Positions 13,485-25,066 of a stretch of DNA of 64,000 bases are shown here, in pieces (position 1 is the first letter of the stretch; each line of letters begins with the position of its first letter). Source of the DNA: Aphelocoma coerulescens (lineage: Eukaryota; Chordata; Aves; Passeriformes; Corvidae); NCBI RefSeq assembly GCF_041296385.1, contig NC_091015.1, positions 57,912,345 to 57,976,344 on the forward strand, written 5' to 3'. Both the position numbers and the translations under genes were made by a program. The notes beneath the pieces are model-generated. The model was given only the letters and a program-made list of their open reading frames with translations, had not been told where the DNA came from and made no database searches.

Positions 13485-15754
13485 CAGAACTCCTTATCTA
13501 TATTGCCAAACATATTATAACCCCTCTTAGCTCCAATGCCACACCCAATCAAAAAAGCCTGGGAAGGATCCCTGCTTTGCCACTGTACATTATGTCTTCT
13601 ACAGATAAAAGAGTCAAATTTGCATATATCCATCAAATTCAGAACTAAGCTTTTATTCACACACAGGAAAAAAATAAAAGCAGTGTGAAAGACTAGTCAG
13701 GGGAGACTCAGAATAGTGCACACAGCAAATACAGTATTGCAGCCCCTGACTCAGAACGTGTTCCTTTCTTATACCACATTCACTTACCACCTTTTATATA
13801 CACATATTTAAATTTATGTATTTACATATGAATGGATGCATGCATATATGTGTACACATATATGAATAGATTTCTTCCAAAAGAAATAGCACAATATAAG
13901 AAGTTAATATTACCTGCAACTGGGAGAGATCAGAGTTTTTCTGTGGAAGATGGAAGAGCCTGCATGTGAATGAAAGTAGTTGAGACCTTGCTTACCAGCT
14001 GAGACACATAAACCACAATAACGAAGTATGCTGTGAGCCACATCAAGAGATGAGACATTCTGCTTCACAGCTCAGATGAAAAGCATGCATGCAATCAGTT
14101 TAAAAGACCAGCTTTATTCTGCAACTGGTCAGTAACTGAACATGCCCGATTACCACACATCAGAGGAGAAGAAATAAATTGATAAGCACAGGTCACTCAG
14201 TCACCTTTGCCCACTCATCCATAGGCTAAATGGGGGAACTGACCATGCTTGCTACCAACCTCCTTTCCTAAAATGGCCTGCTATGAAAAAAAATGGGTAA
14301 TCAGATGCAATGCTTAGCTTGCTTATTTATAGAACCAAGCATGTCTCATTTAACTCTTAGCCTTACAGGTATGTCAAATAGGGTGAGACAGGATGAATGA
14401 CAGTTCTGACAAAACCTAAAGCGTGCTGCTACACAAGATGATTTCTTTAGTGAAAAAGTGAATAATAACTGATGAAGCTAAAAGTGGTCAAAGTTCATTT
14501 GCATTTTATTGGTATGGTACCCGTGTGATGATTCTTCAAAGCTCTTTACTGAGCAAAGCTCTATGGGAAGAAAGATGGGGAAACACAAGGTGTCTGGCAT
14601 ACTGTGTAAAAAGGCTAAAAGACTGGGCTGAAAACAGCTGGGAGGTCCCTACTTACTCCCTCCGTGCAGGTGCAGTTGAATGCCAGTGCAGAGGTCATGT
14701 AGGGGATTCTTGAAAACACCTAAGGAGCTGGTAAAAGAAAGTGGGACTTGTTTAATGAGCTATTAAATAAGGTAAAGGCTTCTATTGCATATTGATCTGA
14801 CAAGGTGGCTCCAGTTACTAGGAAGATGTGCACACAGGCTGCTAAAGTGTGTCTGTCTGAGTCTAGCTATAGACCTTCTTTGCCATTTAGGTGGTATTTG
14901 AAGTGAGACAGGAATAAAAGCAGTTTCTGAGCCATTTGAAAGCATATTTCTGACACCTCAGGTCAACTGTCATTTTATTTCCAGGGCAGACATATAACTA
15001 CTCTTCGTGGAATTTATTTAGTAAAAAGCAAGTCCTGGACAGGGTATCCATGCTTGGTTTCTCATACAGCCTCCATCAGAATAGCATTGCCATTTTCAAG
15101 CCACACAGATAATTTCTTACCTGTGGTCTGGCCTCAGCTGCCTGAACTCCACTGGGAAGACAAAAAGCAGGGAACAAATTAACTGCCAATTATTTCTGAA
15201 GCTAGCTGCAGTACTTTTATGATGAATATATTTTTTCTTGGCCCTGAACACTTGAAATTAGCAGTTTTTCCTTTTCAGTTTATGGCATAGAAAAGCAAGG
15301 TTGTTCTTGAGGGAATGTTAAACTTCCTTATATATTCCAACAATGTTTTCAAAGGAGCATACAAAACCTATGGCAAAACCTGGAGCTGAAGTCCTATTCC
15401 CTGAAACTTCATCCAACTTCAACAGCATGCAACAACAAAACCCTACCAAATCTCTTTAGGAAATTATGGTATATAGATAATATTTCTTTTTCGTCTATTT
15501 CTCGTGGCTTTTTTTTCCAGGCCTTCACTACACTGAGACCACCAGCAAATTTTGAGAGAGGAGCACAGGAAAGAACATATTACTTATTGGTCCACTGTTT
15601 CAATAAGAACATAAATTATTTCTCAGAATGACCACCATGTCAAATTTTGTTTACATCTCCAGGAGCATACCTCCCCTTTCTTTGGTGCACTGAATGAAAG
15701 AACAGACAGAAGATGTAGTATGAATATTAGAAGAAGCCCAGCTGTCTATTATGT
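13485..15754. other. Unique non-coding DNA
   Basis: No gene or recognised repeat. An AT-rich, partly alternating purine-pyrimidine patch lies at about 13795-13870. Open frames do not exceed 62 codons. Confidence 0.6.
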
Positions 15755-15917
15755 CGTGAAATAAATTCCCTGGGAGAATATTACAGGTCTCTCACTGGAA
15801 CATCTAAGGTGTAGCAGGGAATGCATTAACAGAGGTGCAGCAGAGAAATATCTTAATCTCACAGATGGGCCAGATGACCTAAAATGGTTTTATCATCTAA
15901 TACATAGGATTCTGTGT
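15755..15917 (+). mobile_element. Worn CR1-like LINE 3' end, sense
   Basis: The segment reads like the last 160 bases of a sense CR1: an equivalent of the stretch coding for the ORF2 C-terminus (GAAATAAATTCCCTGGGAGA, then a counterpart of 'cactggaGgtctttAAg'), then GGGCCAGATGACCTAAAATGG before the tail, and a tail resembling AGGATTCTGTG. Compared with bird CR1 as I know it, many substitutions and small indels are present, so this is an old copy. It has no coding capacity. An alternative is chance similarity over a short span. Confidence 0.5.
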
Positions 15918-18900
15918 TATATGGTTTTTTCCTTAATATTCGCCTTCTCTGCCTGATTGCAAATCCCATTCAAATACGCATTTCTCCTGCATAATGCAAC
16001 TTATAAAATGGCACTCACTAATTATCTTAGCCATTTAATACCTACAGAGTCTGTCCTTTTGGAATGGTATAAGCCTATTTTTTCCCTTGGATATGTCATT
16101 AGAATGGAAGTGTCACTATGCTTTTGATGATTTGCACAAAATAAGAAGACAGGACTGATTGGAAATGTGTTAATTATATTTTAACTTTGCAATGCAAGTA
16201 GAAAATATTAATAAGACTGAAATTTCAATTATTAATTACATCACGAGTAACACAATGCAGTTTTACAGTCTAATTCAGATGCATTCCTGAATAATTTAAT
16301 TCTGAAAATGGTGTGGCACAAAGGGCTTGGATCAGAGTGAAATCAAGCAGTAGTGGGAATGTAATAGTCTCAGGGCTAGGAAATCAAAATTATTTTTTCT
16401 CCCTCACCTCCCAATTCAAATGCTCTTCCATGATAAAAATCATATTGGAAAACATAATCTCAGCATAATATCTTGTCAAAGAATAGGGCACCAACCAGTT
16501 ATTTTTTACATTCATATCAATGGCAAAAAACTGCACACCAAAAATGTGCAGTTTCAAGTGTTTGACTGATGATGTTTGTTTCCTGATTATTCATCATGGG
16601 GTTTAGCTGCTCACTGCTAAATCTTTCTTCACAATACCTATTGTGTAAATTGTCATATTTTCTATTAGGGTATAAGATAGTTCACAGGGCTGTAAGTTGT
16701 AGAATACAGAAAGTCAAGGTTTTTTACTGTGATGAAGTGAAAAGCAGACATCTTTCAAAAATATTTGTGGGCAAAATTGTTTCCCATTCCTTCCTCCCCA
16801 TCCCCCCCAGTCAAAATGCACATATGCCTAGATTTTACTGAAAATCTGACAGACAAAGGATTTGAAGGAAACACTCCCACGCCTGAAAAAAAATCACATG
16901 CTGGCTACTGCAAGGCAAAGGAATGTGATCTCCTGACACCAGCCCCTCTTGGCTATCACCCTTTTATCTCTCTGTCTACCCCCTCATCAGGCTCCTTTCA
17001 CTGCCCGCTGCAGCTTAAAACACCTTGCCAACAAAGGGCTGAACTGCACTTCTGCAAAACCTTACGGTTTTGGCAAACTGGCATTTTCTGACAGCAGTGA
17101 GCACCCACATAGCTTTTCATTCAACACCCTGTCAGGGGCTGGGAGGATGCTAAAGGTGGAAGGGTGCAGGAAGCCTAACCAGGGAACATTTTGATAGGGC
17201 TTCTTATCAATTTTCAGTGGGCTGCCACATCCTTGCAAGCACATCTCAAGGCAAGGAGCTAACAGAGTGACCCCGGTGCCACCCACACACCAGAGAAAAA
17301 AACAGAAGGAAAAAGTGGTGACCATTATTTTTTTTGTTGAAATCTATCCTGGATTCACACTGCCATGAGAAGGAGTATAGATACAGGAGCCAGATGGAGC
17401 AAACGCTGGTGTCTCTCAAATGTCACTACCACAGGGAAAGGCGTGCATGCACTCACACACACAAATAAAGGGAGGGAGCACCAGCCTGAAGTGAGAAGAA
17501 ATAAGGTTGCTGTGGGCAGGAGGGCTGGGGAAGGGAACAGATTGCTGCTCTGCTTCTTGCACCTGAGCGCCCTGCCAAATTGTCACTCAGGCCAGAAGTG
17601 GCAGCATAGCTGCAGCCAGTTAATCCTTGCCAAGCCATCCCCAGCCAGCCTGAAGGGAGCCAACATGACCTCCCGCTCACCCCGGATGCCGGCCAGCTTC
17701 CAGGTAGCCAATGTCATCAGGAAAGGGTGGCTTCTCTGCATGTGCTTTTGTCTTTCTGAAATATGCCTCTCTGTGTGTCAGTGATGCGAACTGAGCCATA
17801 GGGATACAAATACTGGTACTGGAGGTTTTTCAGTTGCTGCTGCTGACTGCAAAAAATAAAACTCACTCCTTTTAAAGGATAAAGTAAGTTTTCCAGTGCT
17901 GATGAGAAATCTTGCAATGCACACTGAATGAATACTGAAAACATGGGTGGTGTTATTTCTTTAGCCAGGTAACTCTATTCTCTTCAGCTCCTTCCTACCT
18001 GCACACTTCCACGCTGCATAAAGAAACACTCTTTCTCAAACTCTGGTGGAGAAGAAACCACGAGTCTTGGTGCAAATATCCGCCCCCATGAGTGTCTGCT
18101 GACAAAGCCATCTTCGTGAAAGTGCATTCTGGGTGCAAGCTACAGACGCCGACAGAATGCAGTGTGGAGCCATCTAGTCACACACACCAAGTTGTTCATT
18201 ATGGTTAACTTTATGGTTATGAGGTTTCTTTAATGCTAATTATGCTTATTTAGGCAAAGCTGAAGTGCTCAGCTTGGAAAGCACACACTGAGTTTGAGAT
18301 TGCATTGTGTAAGATGAATCTTCTTACTCCCTTGTGAAACACCACTAGATTCATGCATGATAAACAGCAACAGAAATGACTACATAGAAAAATGGAAGAT
18401 TCCTGTAACAGCAATACTGAAAGCAGGATATGCCTATGCTTATGCTTGTGGAAAATAAATTTCATTGAAACAGTTTGCACCTCCCTTGGCTCTCTTGCTT
18501 ACATGGCCTAAAAACCCTCCTTCTGCACCTCCTTCTCTTCCCCTTCATTCTGCCCTGTAACTTGATGAAAGCAGCACTTATTCAGTTCGTATTTCTTTGA
18601 CACCATATGTGCAATTTGCACCAAAAAAGGTTTTGGCTAAAAGCAGAGACATTTACTTCATACTTCTTTTACAGGCAGAAGCATAGAAAAAAATAATAAT
18701 CTCAAAACTATGTATCTTCCTTTCCCAGAATGAATCCTAGAGATAATTTTTCTTTTAAATCTTTAGCTTACATTAAACTCTATCTTGGTAATGCCACATA
18801 TAATGGCATTCTAAAACAAATGTTTCCTTGCTTCACAGTGCCTTTTAAAAAATGATAATTTGATGCACAGAGACAAAACTGGGGTAGGGTGGGGAGAGAG

Positions 18901-19543
18901 ATTGCTGGCTCAAGTTTTATAGAGTTAGAAAAATTCCAACATTGCCAAGCAAAAGAGCGAGAGAAGAGGATTCATGCCAAATGTAGAGGACTATCTTTCA
19001 GAACCATGAGCACAGCCCTGGTGACTGCAGAGCAAGCCTGCATTGTTCTGGGAAAATGCATTAGACACAAAGGAAATTTCCTCCCAACGGTGCAGCAGGC
19101 ATTCTTTTTCTTACTCTTCCCCTCCTCTCTTTTTTTTTAAAGGACCTTATTTTGAATGCCATGAAATACCAGGCAATGGCAACTTTCCTTGGTCAACAGC
19201 CATGCAAGTGAAAAACTACTATAGCTGCATTAGTTTGCAGTATTATATAGAAATACAAGAAGAGCCATGTTATCAAGTGTTGTACAAAGCACACATTTCT
19301 TCAAATCCACAAAATTAATAATGGACCCAGCTGAGTAAAAACATTCCTTCTTATTAAAAAAAAAAAAAATGCTTCCAACATAGGTTTGGCAAAGTAAATT
19401 TCATTAAGTTTATTACTTCTAACCAAACCAGCATTAAGATTTTTCATGTTATTTAGGGGGGCCTCAGTACTGAGTGCTTACGCTGCAAGCAGTTTTACTC
19501 CAGACATCACTAGACTCTGTGCAGTCTAAGCAGATACTAGGAT
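15918..19543. other. Unique non-coding DNA with an AT-rich block and a GC-rich block
   Basis: From about 16120 to 16290 the sequence is AT-rich with several TAATTA/ATTAAT homeobox-type cores. From about 17360 to 17790 it is GC-richer and holds an open frame of 139 codons that I do not recognise. A 9-bp inverted repeat (TGCATTCTG at 18123-18131, CAGAATGCA at 18153-18161) could form a hairpin with a 21-base loop. No transposon or gene can be supported. Confidence 0.5.
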
Positions 19544-19710
19544 ATCATAGAATTAACCATAGAATCATTCATAGAATGAATTGTGTTGGAAGGGACCTTA
19601 AAGGTCATCTAGCTCCCACTGCCCTGCCATGGGTAGGGACACCTTTCAGTAGACCAGGTTGCTTGAAGCTCCATTCATCCTGACTTTGAACACTTCCAAG
19701 GATGGGGCAT
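19544..19710 (-). mobile_element. CR1 LINE fragment, antisense 3' end
   Basis: The left edge is the CR1 tail in antisense (ATCATAGAATTAACCATAGA and further CATAGAAT units). It is followed by TTGGAAGGGACCTTAAAGGT and the stretch ending GGATGGGGCAT, all typical of bird CR1. The copy is about 167 bp long, so it is strongly 5'-truncated, as is usual for CR1, which inserts by target-primed reverse transcription. It has no coding capacity. Confidence 0.93.
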
Positions 19711-21966
19711 GCTGGAGCAAAGACTACAGATATTGCCTTTGTTTACACAGCTTAAGAAAAAGGATGTAGTGATTTTTCTAGTGACAACATAGAGCTATTC
19801 ACAGGGTAGGAGCAATGTTCAGATTAAGAGGGGATCCACAGAAAATGCTGCATTGGCTTTAATTTATATATAGTACCAAATAACAACTAAGCATTTCCCA
19901 ACAATAATGTAATTTTTTTCCATTCCAGGTGTGCCATATCTATGCATTAACTAATTCTATGATTGAACAATCCAAGTGAACATTCAATTTTGAAGGACTG
20001 CATCATATTTTTTTTGCAACTTAACGAGTGGTTGTGAACTGTAAGCAAAAAGGTGGCTATTCATCCTCCTTTCCTGACATGCAGAAACCAAAGAGTTCTC
20101 TAGGAATCAGCTCACAGTATCAGTTATTATGGTTATTATTCTGTCAACAGTTGTATATTTGTACCTTAATAAGTGATATTCATTCAGGGGATGAAGCAAC
20201 ACCACGGTGCAAGGACATCACCTCATATCATTGAAGACAGTGAGAACTCTGTAAGGCAGTGAAACTGTTCTTAACTGGTGGGTGAGCACATGAAAGACAG
20301 GAACCTGAATCCATTGTTTGAAGGAGGAGCTGAACTGTTTTGCTTAACAGAGTGGGAGAAGTGAAGAGGAACATTTTGTCCCTTCAGAGAAAAAGGCTTC
20401 ACTTAGTTAAGATCTCATTGAGTTTACAGGCATCTTGTACCACCACACGAAAATATCCTTATTGCTGAAATCTTTGTCCACACCTCAGTTAGTCCAATAT
20501 GGTCCTCCCTAGATAACCTACTTCTCAGAAACTCTTCCCTCAACTCCTAGTTCTCACTTTCACCCACAGACATCCTGCAAATCTAGAGCTGGGCAAGAAT
20601 TGGAAACTGTAGCTTGAGGGAAAACACTTATTTCCAAAAATACTGTTGTATCATTTGAAACTGCAATTCAGAGATGTAAGGGCTTGCACACAAGGGAAAT
20701 CTATATAAATATATAAAGATATGCACACACACATATACATATGCACATATATATATGTTTAATAATTATTCTAAAAGGTAGGAAAATGAATCCTTCAAAA
20801 CAATCTTCCAAAATCCTCTACTTCACTGCTCTCCAAGTGACCTCAGGCTTGCTAACAAAACAGTAAGTTTTCCTCAGTAAATACTCTCTGGAAATCTGCT
20901 TAACATGTATGCACTCCTTCATCAAAACACTGACAGTTTTGAAACAGCAAATTACTAACAAGGACTACACCTGCAGAAAAGGAAAACCTCCATTTCAGTG
21001 CAGGACCATATTTAATTCATCAGTCCATTTATAGCCGTCTCATTCTCTATTTCTTCCTCCTCCTGTGTGGTTCAGAAAATAGGATACTGACAGTTGTGTC
21101 AGCGGTTTGACTCTTATTAGTTTTACTGCTGAGTAAAACAGCAGTTGTGATCCCTTCATGATCCCATCCCCAGCTCACCTTGGCCTAGTTTAGCCTGCCA
21201 GCATTAAGTCTGGTGTAAGCCCCAGCAAGGTAATTAACTTAACACTCGCTGTATGCTTTATACCACGGCTCTTACAGGATAATGTTCCGAAGCTGGGTGC
21301 CATATTAGGTGTCCCCAGGTGAAAAGTGTGCAATGCAAAAAAAGTGACCCGACGACACACAAGTCCATGTTTTCCCTGCCATACAGCAATGCACACAAAA
21401 AACTGAGCACCTGCATGGTAACTCACATACCAAAGCGTGTCAAAGGTTGTTTAGAGAGAGAGATTCAGTAATCACACTGACGTACAATTAGCGAGCTTAA
21501 CGCTGTTATATACTGCATCTTTCTTTTATCTTTGACAGGCTATAAATTCATATGCCACGAGACTAATGCTCGCTTCCCAACCCACACTTCCCAGGAGACC
21601 AAGATATGCTATGAAACAACTTCCCCAAGACACATTTTTCCTCCGCCTCTGTGAAATTCCATATTCTGCTCCCACGAAGATACAAATCTAGTCATGCACC
21701 AGGCTGATATCTTGCAAGCCCCTGGGCTGGACCCTCTGCCCTCTGTTCAGGCAGAACGGGGGCGGCTGCAACTTCCCAGGGGGAATCAAACAGTAGCTGT
21801 CACATCTGAAGTTATTCACAAAATAAACTCAAATTTGGTTGCGTTGAGAAATCCTCAGTGAGGGAGGTGTTTATTCATGATCAGCAGAAAGGAATGCAGG
21901 AAGCAGTATCAATAATATTACACCTGTTTGCACACACTACAGCTTTGGAAAATCCTTGAGCTCAGA
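19711..21966. other. Unique non-coding DNA
   Basis: No gene or transposon recognised. A short AT/CA-rich simple patch lies at about 20700-20762. From about 21425 to 21560 there is a compact block with TCF/LEF-like (TCAAAGG, CTTTGA) and homeobox-like (CAATTAG) cores, which would be worth comparing across birds. This is motif reading only. Confidence 0.5.
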
Positions 21967-22060
21967 GATTCTAAGGTTAGATGGGACTCCTGAGAGCTAC
22001 TTGTATGACCTCCTGCATCACACTGATTTTCACCCAGTAATTCCCAAAATCAAGACCAAT
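21967..22060 (-). mobile_element. Ancient CR1/L3-like LINE 3' fragment, antisense
   Basis: The order of words TTCTAAGG...GATGGGAC...ATGACCTCCTGCATCACAC...TTCACCCAGTAATTCCC matches the antisense 3' end of an old amniote CR1/L3-type LINE that I know from reptile genomes. It does not match the young bird CR1 families. About 90 bases can be followed; beyond that the similarity fades. It would be a relic predating modern birds. Confidence 0.55.
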
Positions 22061-24510
22061 GTTTCATGATTATAGCACAAAAATAGTAAAGGTCTGTAAC
22101 TTTGATGAAACTTTTTCTAAAGTATGCATTTCTTGGTAATATGTACCCCTGAAAAATCACCTTTGGTGTTGTCTTTTTTCCTGCTTTACTTGCAATTGCA
22201 TTCTTGGTGCTACTTTTGTAGATAGGGATAGACTGAAATTTGAGTTGCATTTTTTAACCTGGCTTTGAACAACAAGAACAATTTCACAGATGCTATATGA
22301 CAACGGGAATATCACATCCATAGTCCTGTTTATGACTCCAATCCTCAGCAGATAAAGGACTATACACACATTTCATCTGTAGACTGAATATTTGGGGCAG
22401 AAGGATGTGTTGCTAGCATGTACACAATATGAGAGGCACTACCACAGACCACCCAAACCATTATTAAATCACATCTTTCTGCATATGGTGTTACACTGTG
22501 CTTCATGTACATCTCTTTGCTCACAGTCAGAGGTATGCATTTCACAGATTTGGTTCAGTACATATGGTCTGCATGTGTTTGTTCCTAACTTTGTGGTCTT
22601 TCAGCTGGCTGCATTAAAAAACCCAGTATTTGATTGGAACCACATGGCTCAACTATTCTAAGTTTTTCATAGATATGTCATAGAGCTAAACCTTTCAAAC
22701 ACTGCAAACCTGCCTTTTACAAGCCTAGAGGTCACAGCAGATTTGCCAGATTTTGTAGGCTTTAGGTTTCAGGAAATTGGAGTAATCTTGAGAAAATTTT
22801 CAATCAGCTCCTTGACTTAGGCTGGTTGTGGAAATTCTGCAATACTAGTGATTGTACAAATTATTTGCTCTGGGACCAAGCAAAATCAAAATACTTAGAG
22901 CCTCATTTTTTATTTAAAACTATTCAAAGATAAAGCTGTCTGAATATATCCACTTGGGTTAAATTCTCTCCTGTGTTTCATTGCGAGGTTGAATGTGTTT
23001 AACAGTATAACTGAAAAGAGACACAAACACCACAATATACAGCACTGCCTGAGAGCTGTGCAGCCACTTATGGGACCTCAGAGCTCCGACAGCCATTTCA
23101 TGACATTTAGAAAAAGCATTTTGCCACACACACAGTGTGTTGGGAATGCCAGTACACTCAAAAAGATTAGGTGGTCCTTTGTATTTCACGTCTCTACACA
23201 TGCTCCACAAACCTGACTGCCATTGAACCTCACAGGTAAAAGCTGATGAGGAAAGAAAGTGCTCTTTAGGAGGCTGTCCCTTCTGCCATGTGTGAATCTG
23301 GATTAAGTGTGCACAAATACATTCTTGGAAGTCAAACTGCCTAGAGCTGCCAGGGAAAAAAGCTCCCTCATCTTTCACTGTTTAAGATGAGCTTCATTCA
23401 CATCATCTTACTATGAATAAAAACCCCCAATTTCATACTGCAGTTGCCCTAAAGAATTAGAAAATATTTTAATTTTTCTTTGTGCTGCCTGTATACTCAA
23501 AAGAGTTTGTAGGCACCTGTCAGTCACCTGGGCATTGTTCCCTGGCTATCCACTCTTTTGCTGATCTCATTAGTCAGTTTGATTGACAAGATAGTGCACT
23601 GTGTTTATGGCTATTACGGAGATTTGTAATTGCTATTAAAATTCCAAAGACAAAGTTCAACTTTTTCCCTAATGTCCCTAAGACATTTAAACAATAGCAA
23701 TGATTAATTTTAACTGAAAAATACATTGTGGTTCCTTGTAAATCCAAATGTCCCTTTCTCCCATTTAAAGCCATTAATTATCTTAGTGACTTTTGAATTC
23801 CTTGCTGAGCCTGGACTATTATGATCAACCTGTTGCTATTGAGAAAAGTTGTCTTTTTCCAGCTGTTTCCTTGGGTCAAATTTGTCTCACACTGATTGCA
23901 ACACAGACCAGGCCCCTTGGCCAAGGGAAAACTCCTTTCGTTCTTCAGCAGTCAGCATATCTTACAGGTCAACAGACTTTCAAATTCTGCTATATATCAC
24001 TATTTAGAAATCAGTCATTATTACTACTCACTTCCCATGCATCAGGACCAGTTATTTGCAAGTGTATGTCCTACCTGCATATACTCACATAGAGAGGCCG
24101 CTAGAAGGATGAATTTTTATCCAGGGAGAAGAAAGTATGTGTTGTTCCAGCATCTATCTCCTTGTGATTTCTGACACTACCTATCAGGTTGATGACATCT
24201 GCGTGTTGTTCAATGCATCCATCTCTTAAAAATAAAAATAATAATAAAAAACCTCACCTGATTATAAGTCCAAGTGAACTAAAAGGAAGAAAACCTTTTA
24301 GAAATACAGTGCTCAAATGATGATGGTGGTGGTGTTCCATGATACAAATTTCAAAAGCGCTGCACTTCATTCTAATATATTGAAAAAAGAAGTAGTTTGC
24401 TTAAAGCAGATTAAATTGATCAGTCAAAGACAAAAGGATGATACAAGGATAAGCGATGTGAAACAAAAGTCATTTTCAAATGCAGATCCTATTACGCTTT
24501 TAGTTACATT
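22061..24510. other. Unique non-coding DNA
   Basis: No repeat or gene supported. A minus-strand frame of 139 codons (22959-23378) starts with Met and has a hydrophobic stretch near its end, but resembles no family I know and has no visible promoter or splice context. I treat it as chance. Confidence 0.5.
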
Positions 24511-25066
24511 CCCCAGGTGGCCAAGAAGTGCAATGGCATCTGGCTTGTATCAGAAATAGTGGCCAGCAATGCTTAGGGCAGGGATCATCGTGCTGTACTC
24601 GGCACTGGTGAGGCCACACTTCAAGTGCTGTGTTCATTTTGAGCCTCTCCCTGCAAGAAAGACCTTGAGGTGCTGGAGTGTGTCCAGAGAAGGGCAACAA
24701 AGCTGCTTAAGGGTCTGGAGCACAAGTCTTAGGAGGAGTGACAGAGGGAGTAGTGAGAAGGAGGCTCAGGGAGGACCTTATCACTCTCTATAACTACCTA
24801 AAAGACAATCGTAGTGAGGTGAGTGTCAGTCTCCTCTCTAAGGTAACAAGTGACAGAACAAGAGGAAATAGCTTCAAGTTGCACCAGAGGAGGTTCAGAT
24901 TAGATACCAGGAAAAATTTCTTCATTTGAGGGGTTGTTAAGCATTGGAACAGGCTTCCTAGGAAAGTGATAGAATCACCATTGGTGGAAGTATTCAAAAA
25001 AAGGTGTAGATGTGGCACTTGGGGATATAGTTTAGAGGTGAATATGAATGATTCCATGATTCTATA
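24511..25066 (+). mobile_element. CR1 LINE, 5'-truncated, sense
   Basis: The copy starts with GGTGGCCAAGAAG and runs to a tail reading ATTCCATGATTCTATA. Pieces of the C-terminal part of CR1 ORF2 can be read in shifting frames: SALVRPHFKCCV near 24596-24633, SDRTRGN near 24853-24873 and [12 protein letters not shown] near 24888-24923. The frame is broken by stops and indels, so nothing functional is encoded. At 556 bp it is one of the longer CR1 pieces here and the only fairly well-kept sense copy. Target-site duplications are not expected for this family. Confidence 0.95.

Noticed and set aside
22959..23378. Minus-strand frame of 139 codons
   Set aside because: Starts with Met and ends with a hydrophobic stretch, but composition is ordinary, no family is recognised, and frames of this size are expected by chance in 64 kb.
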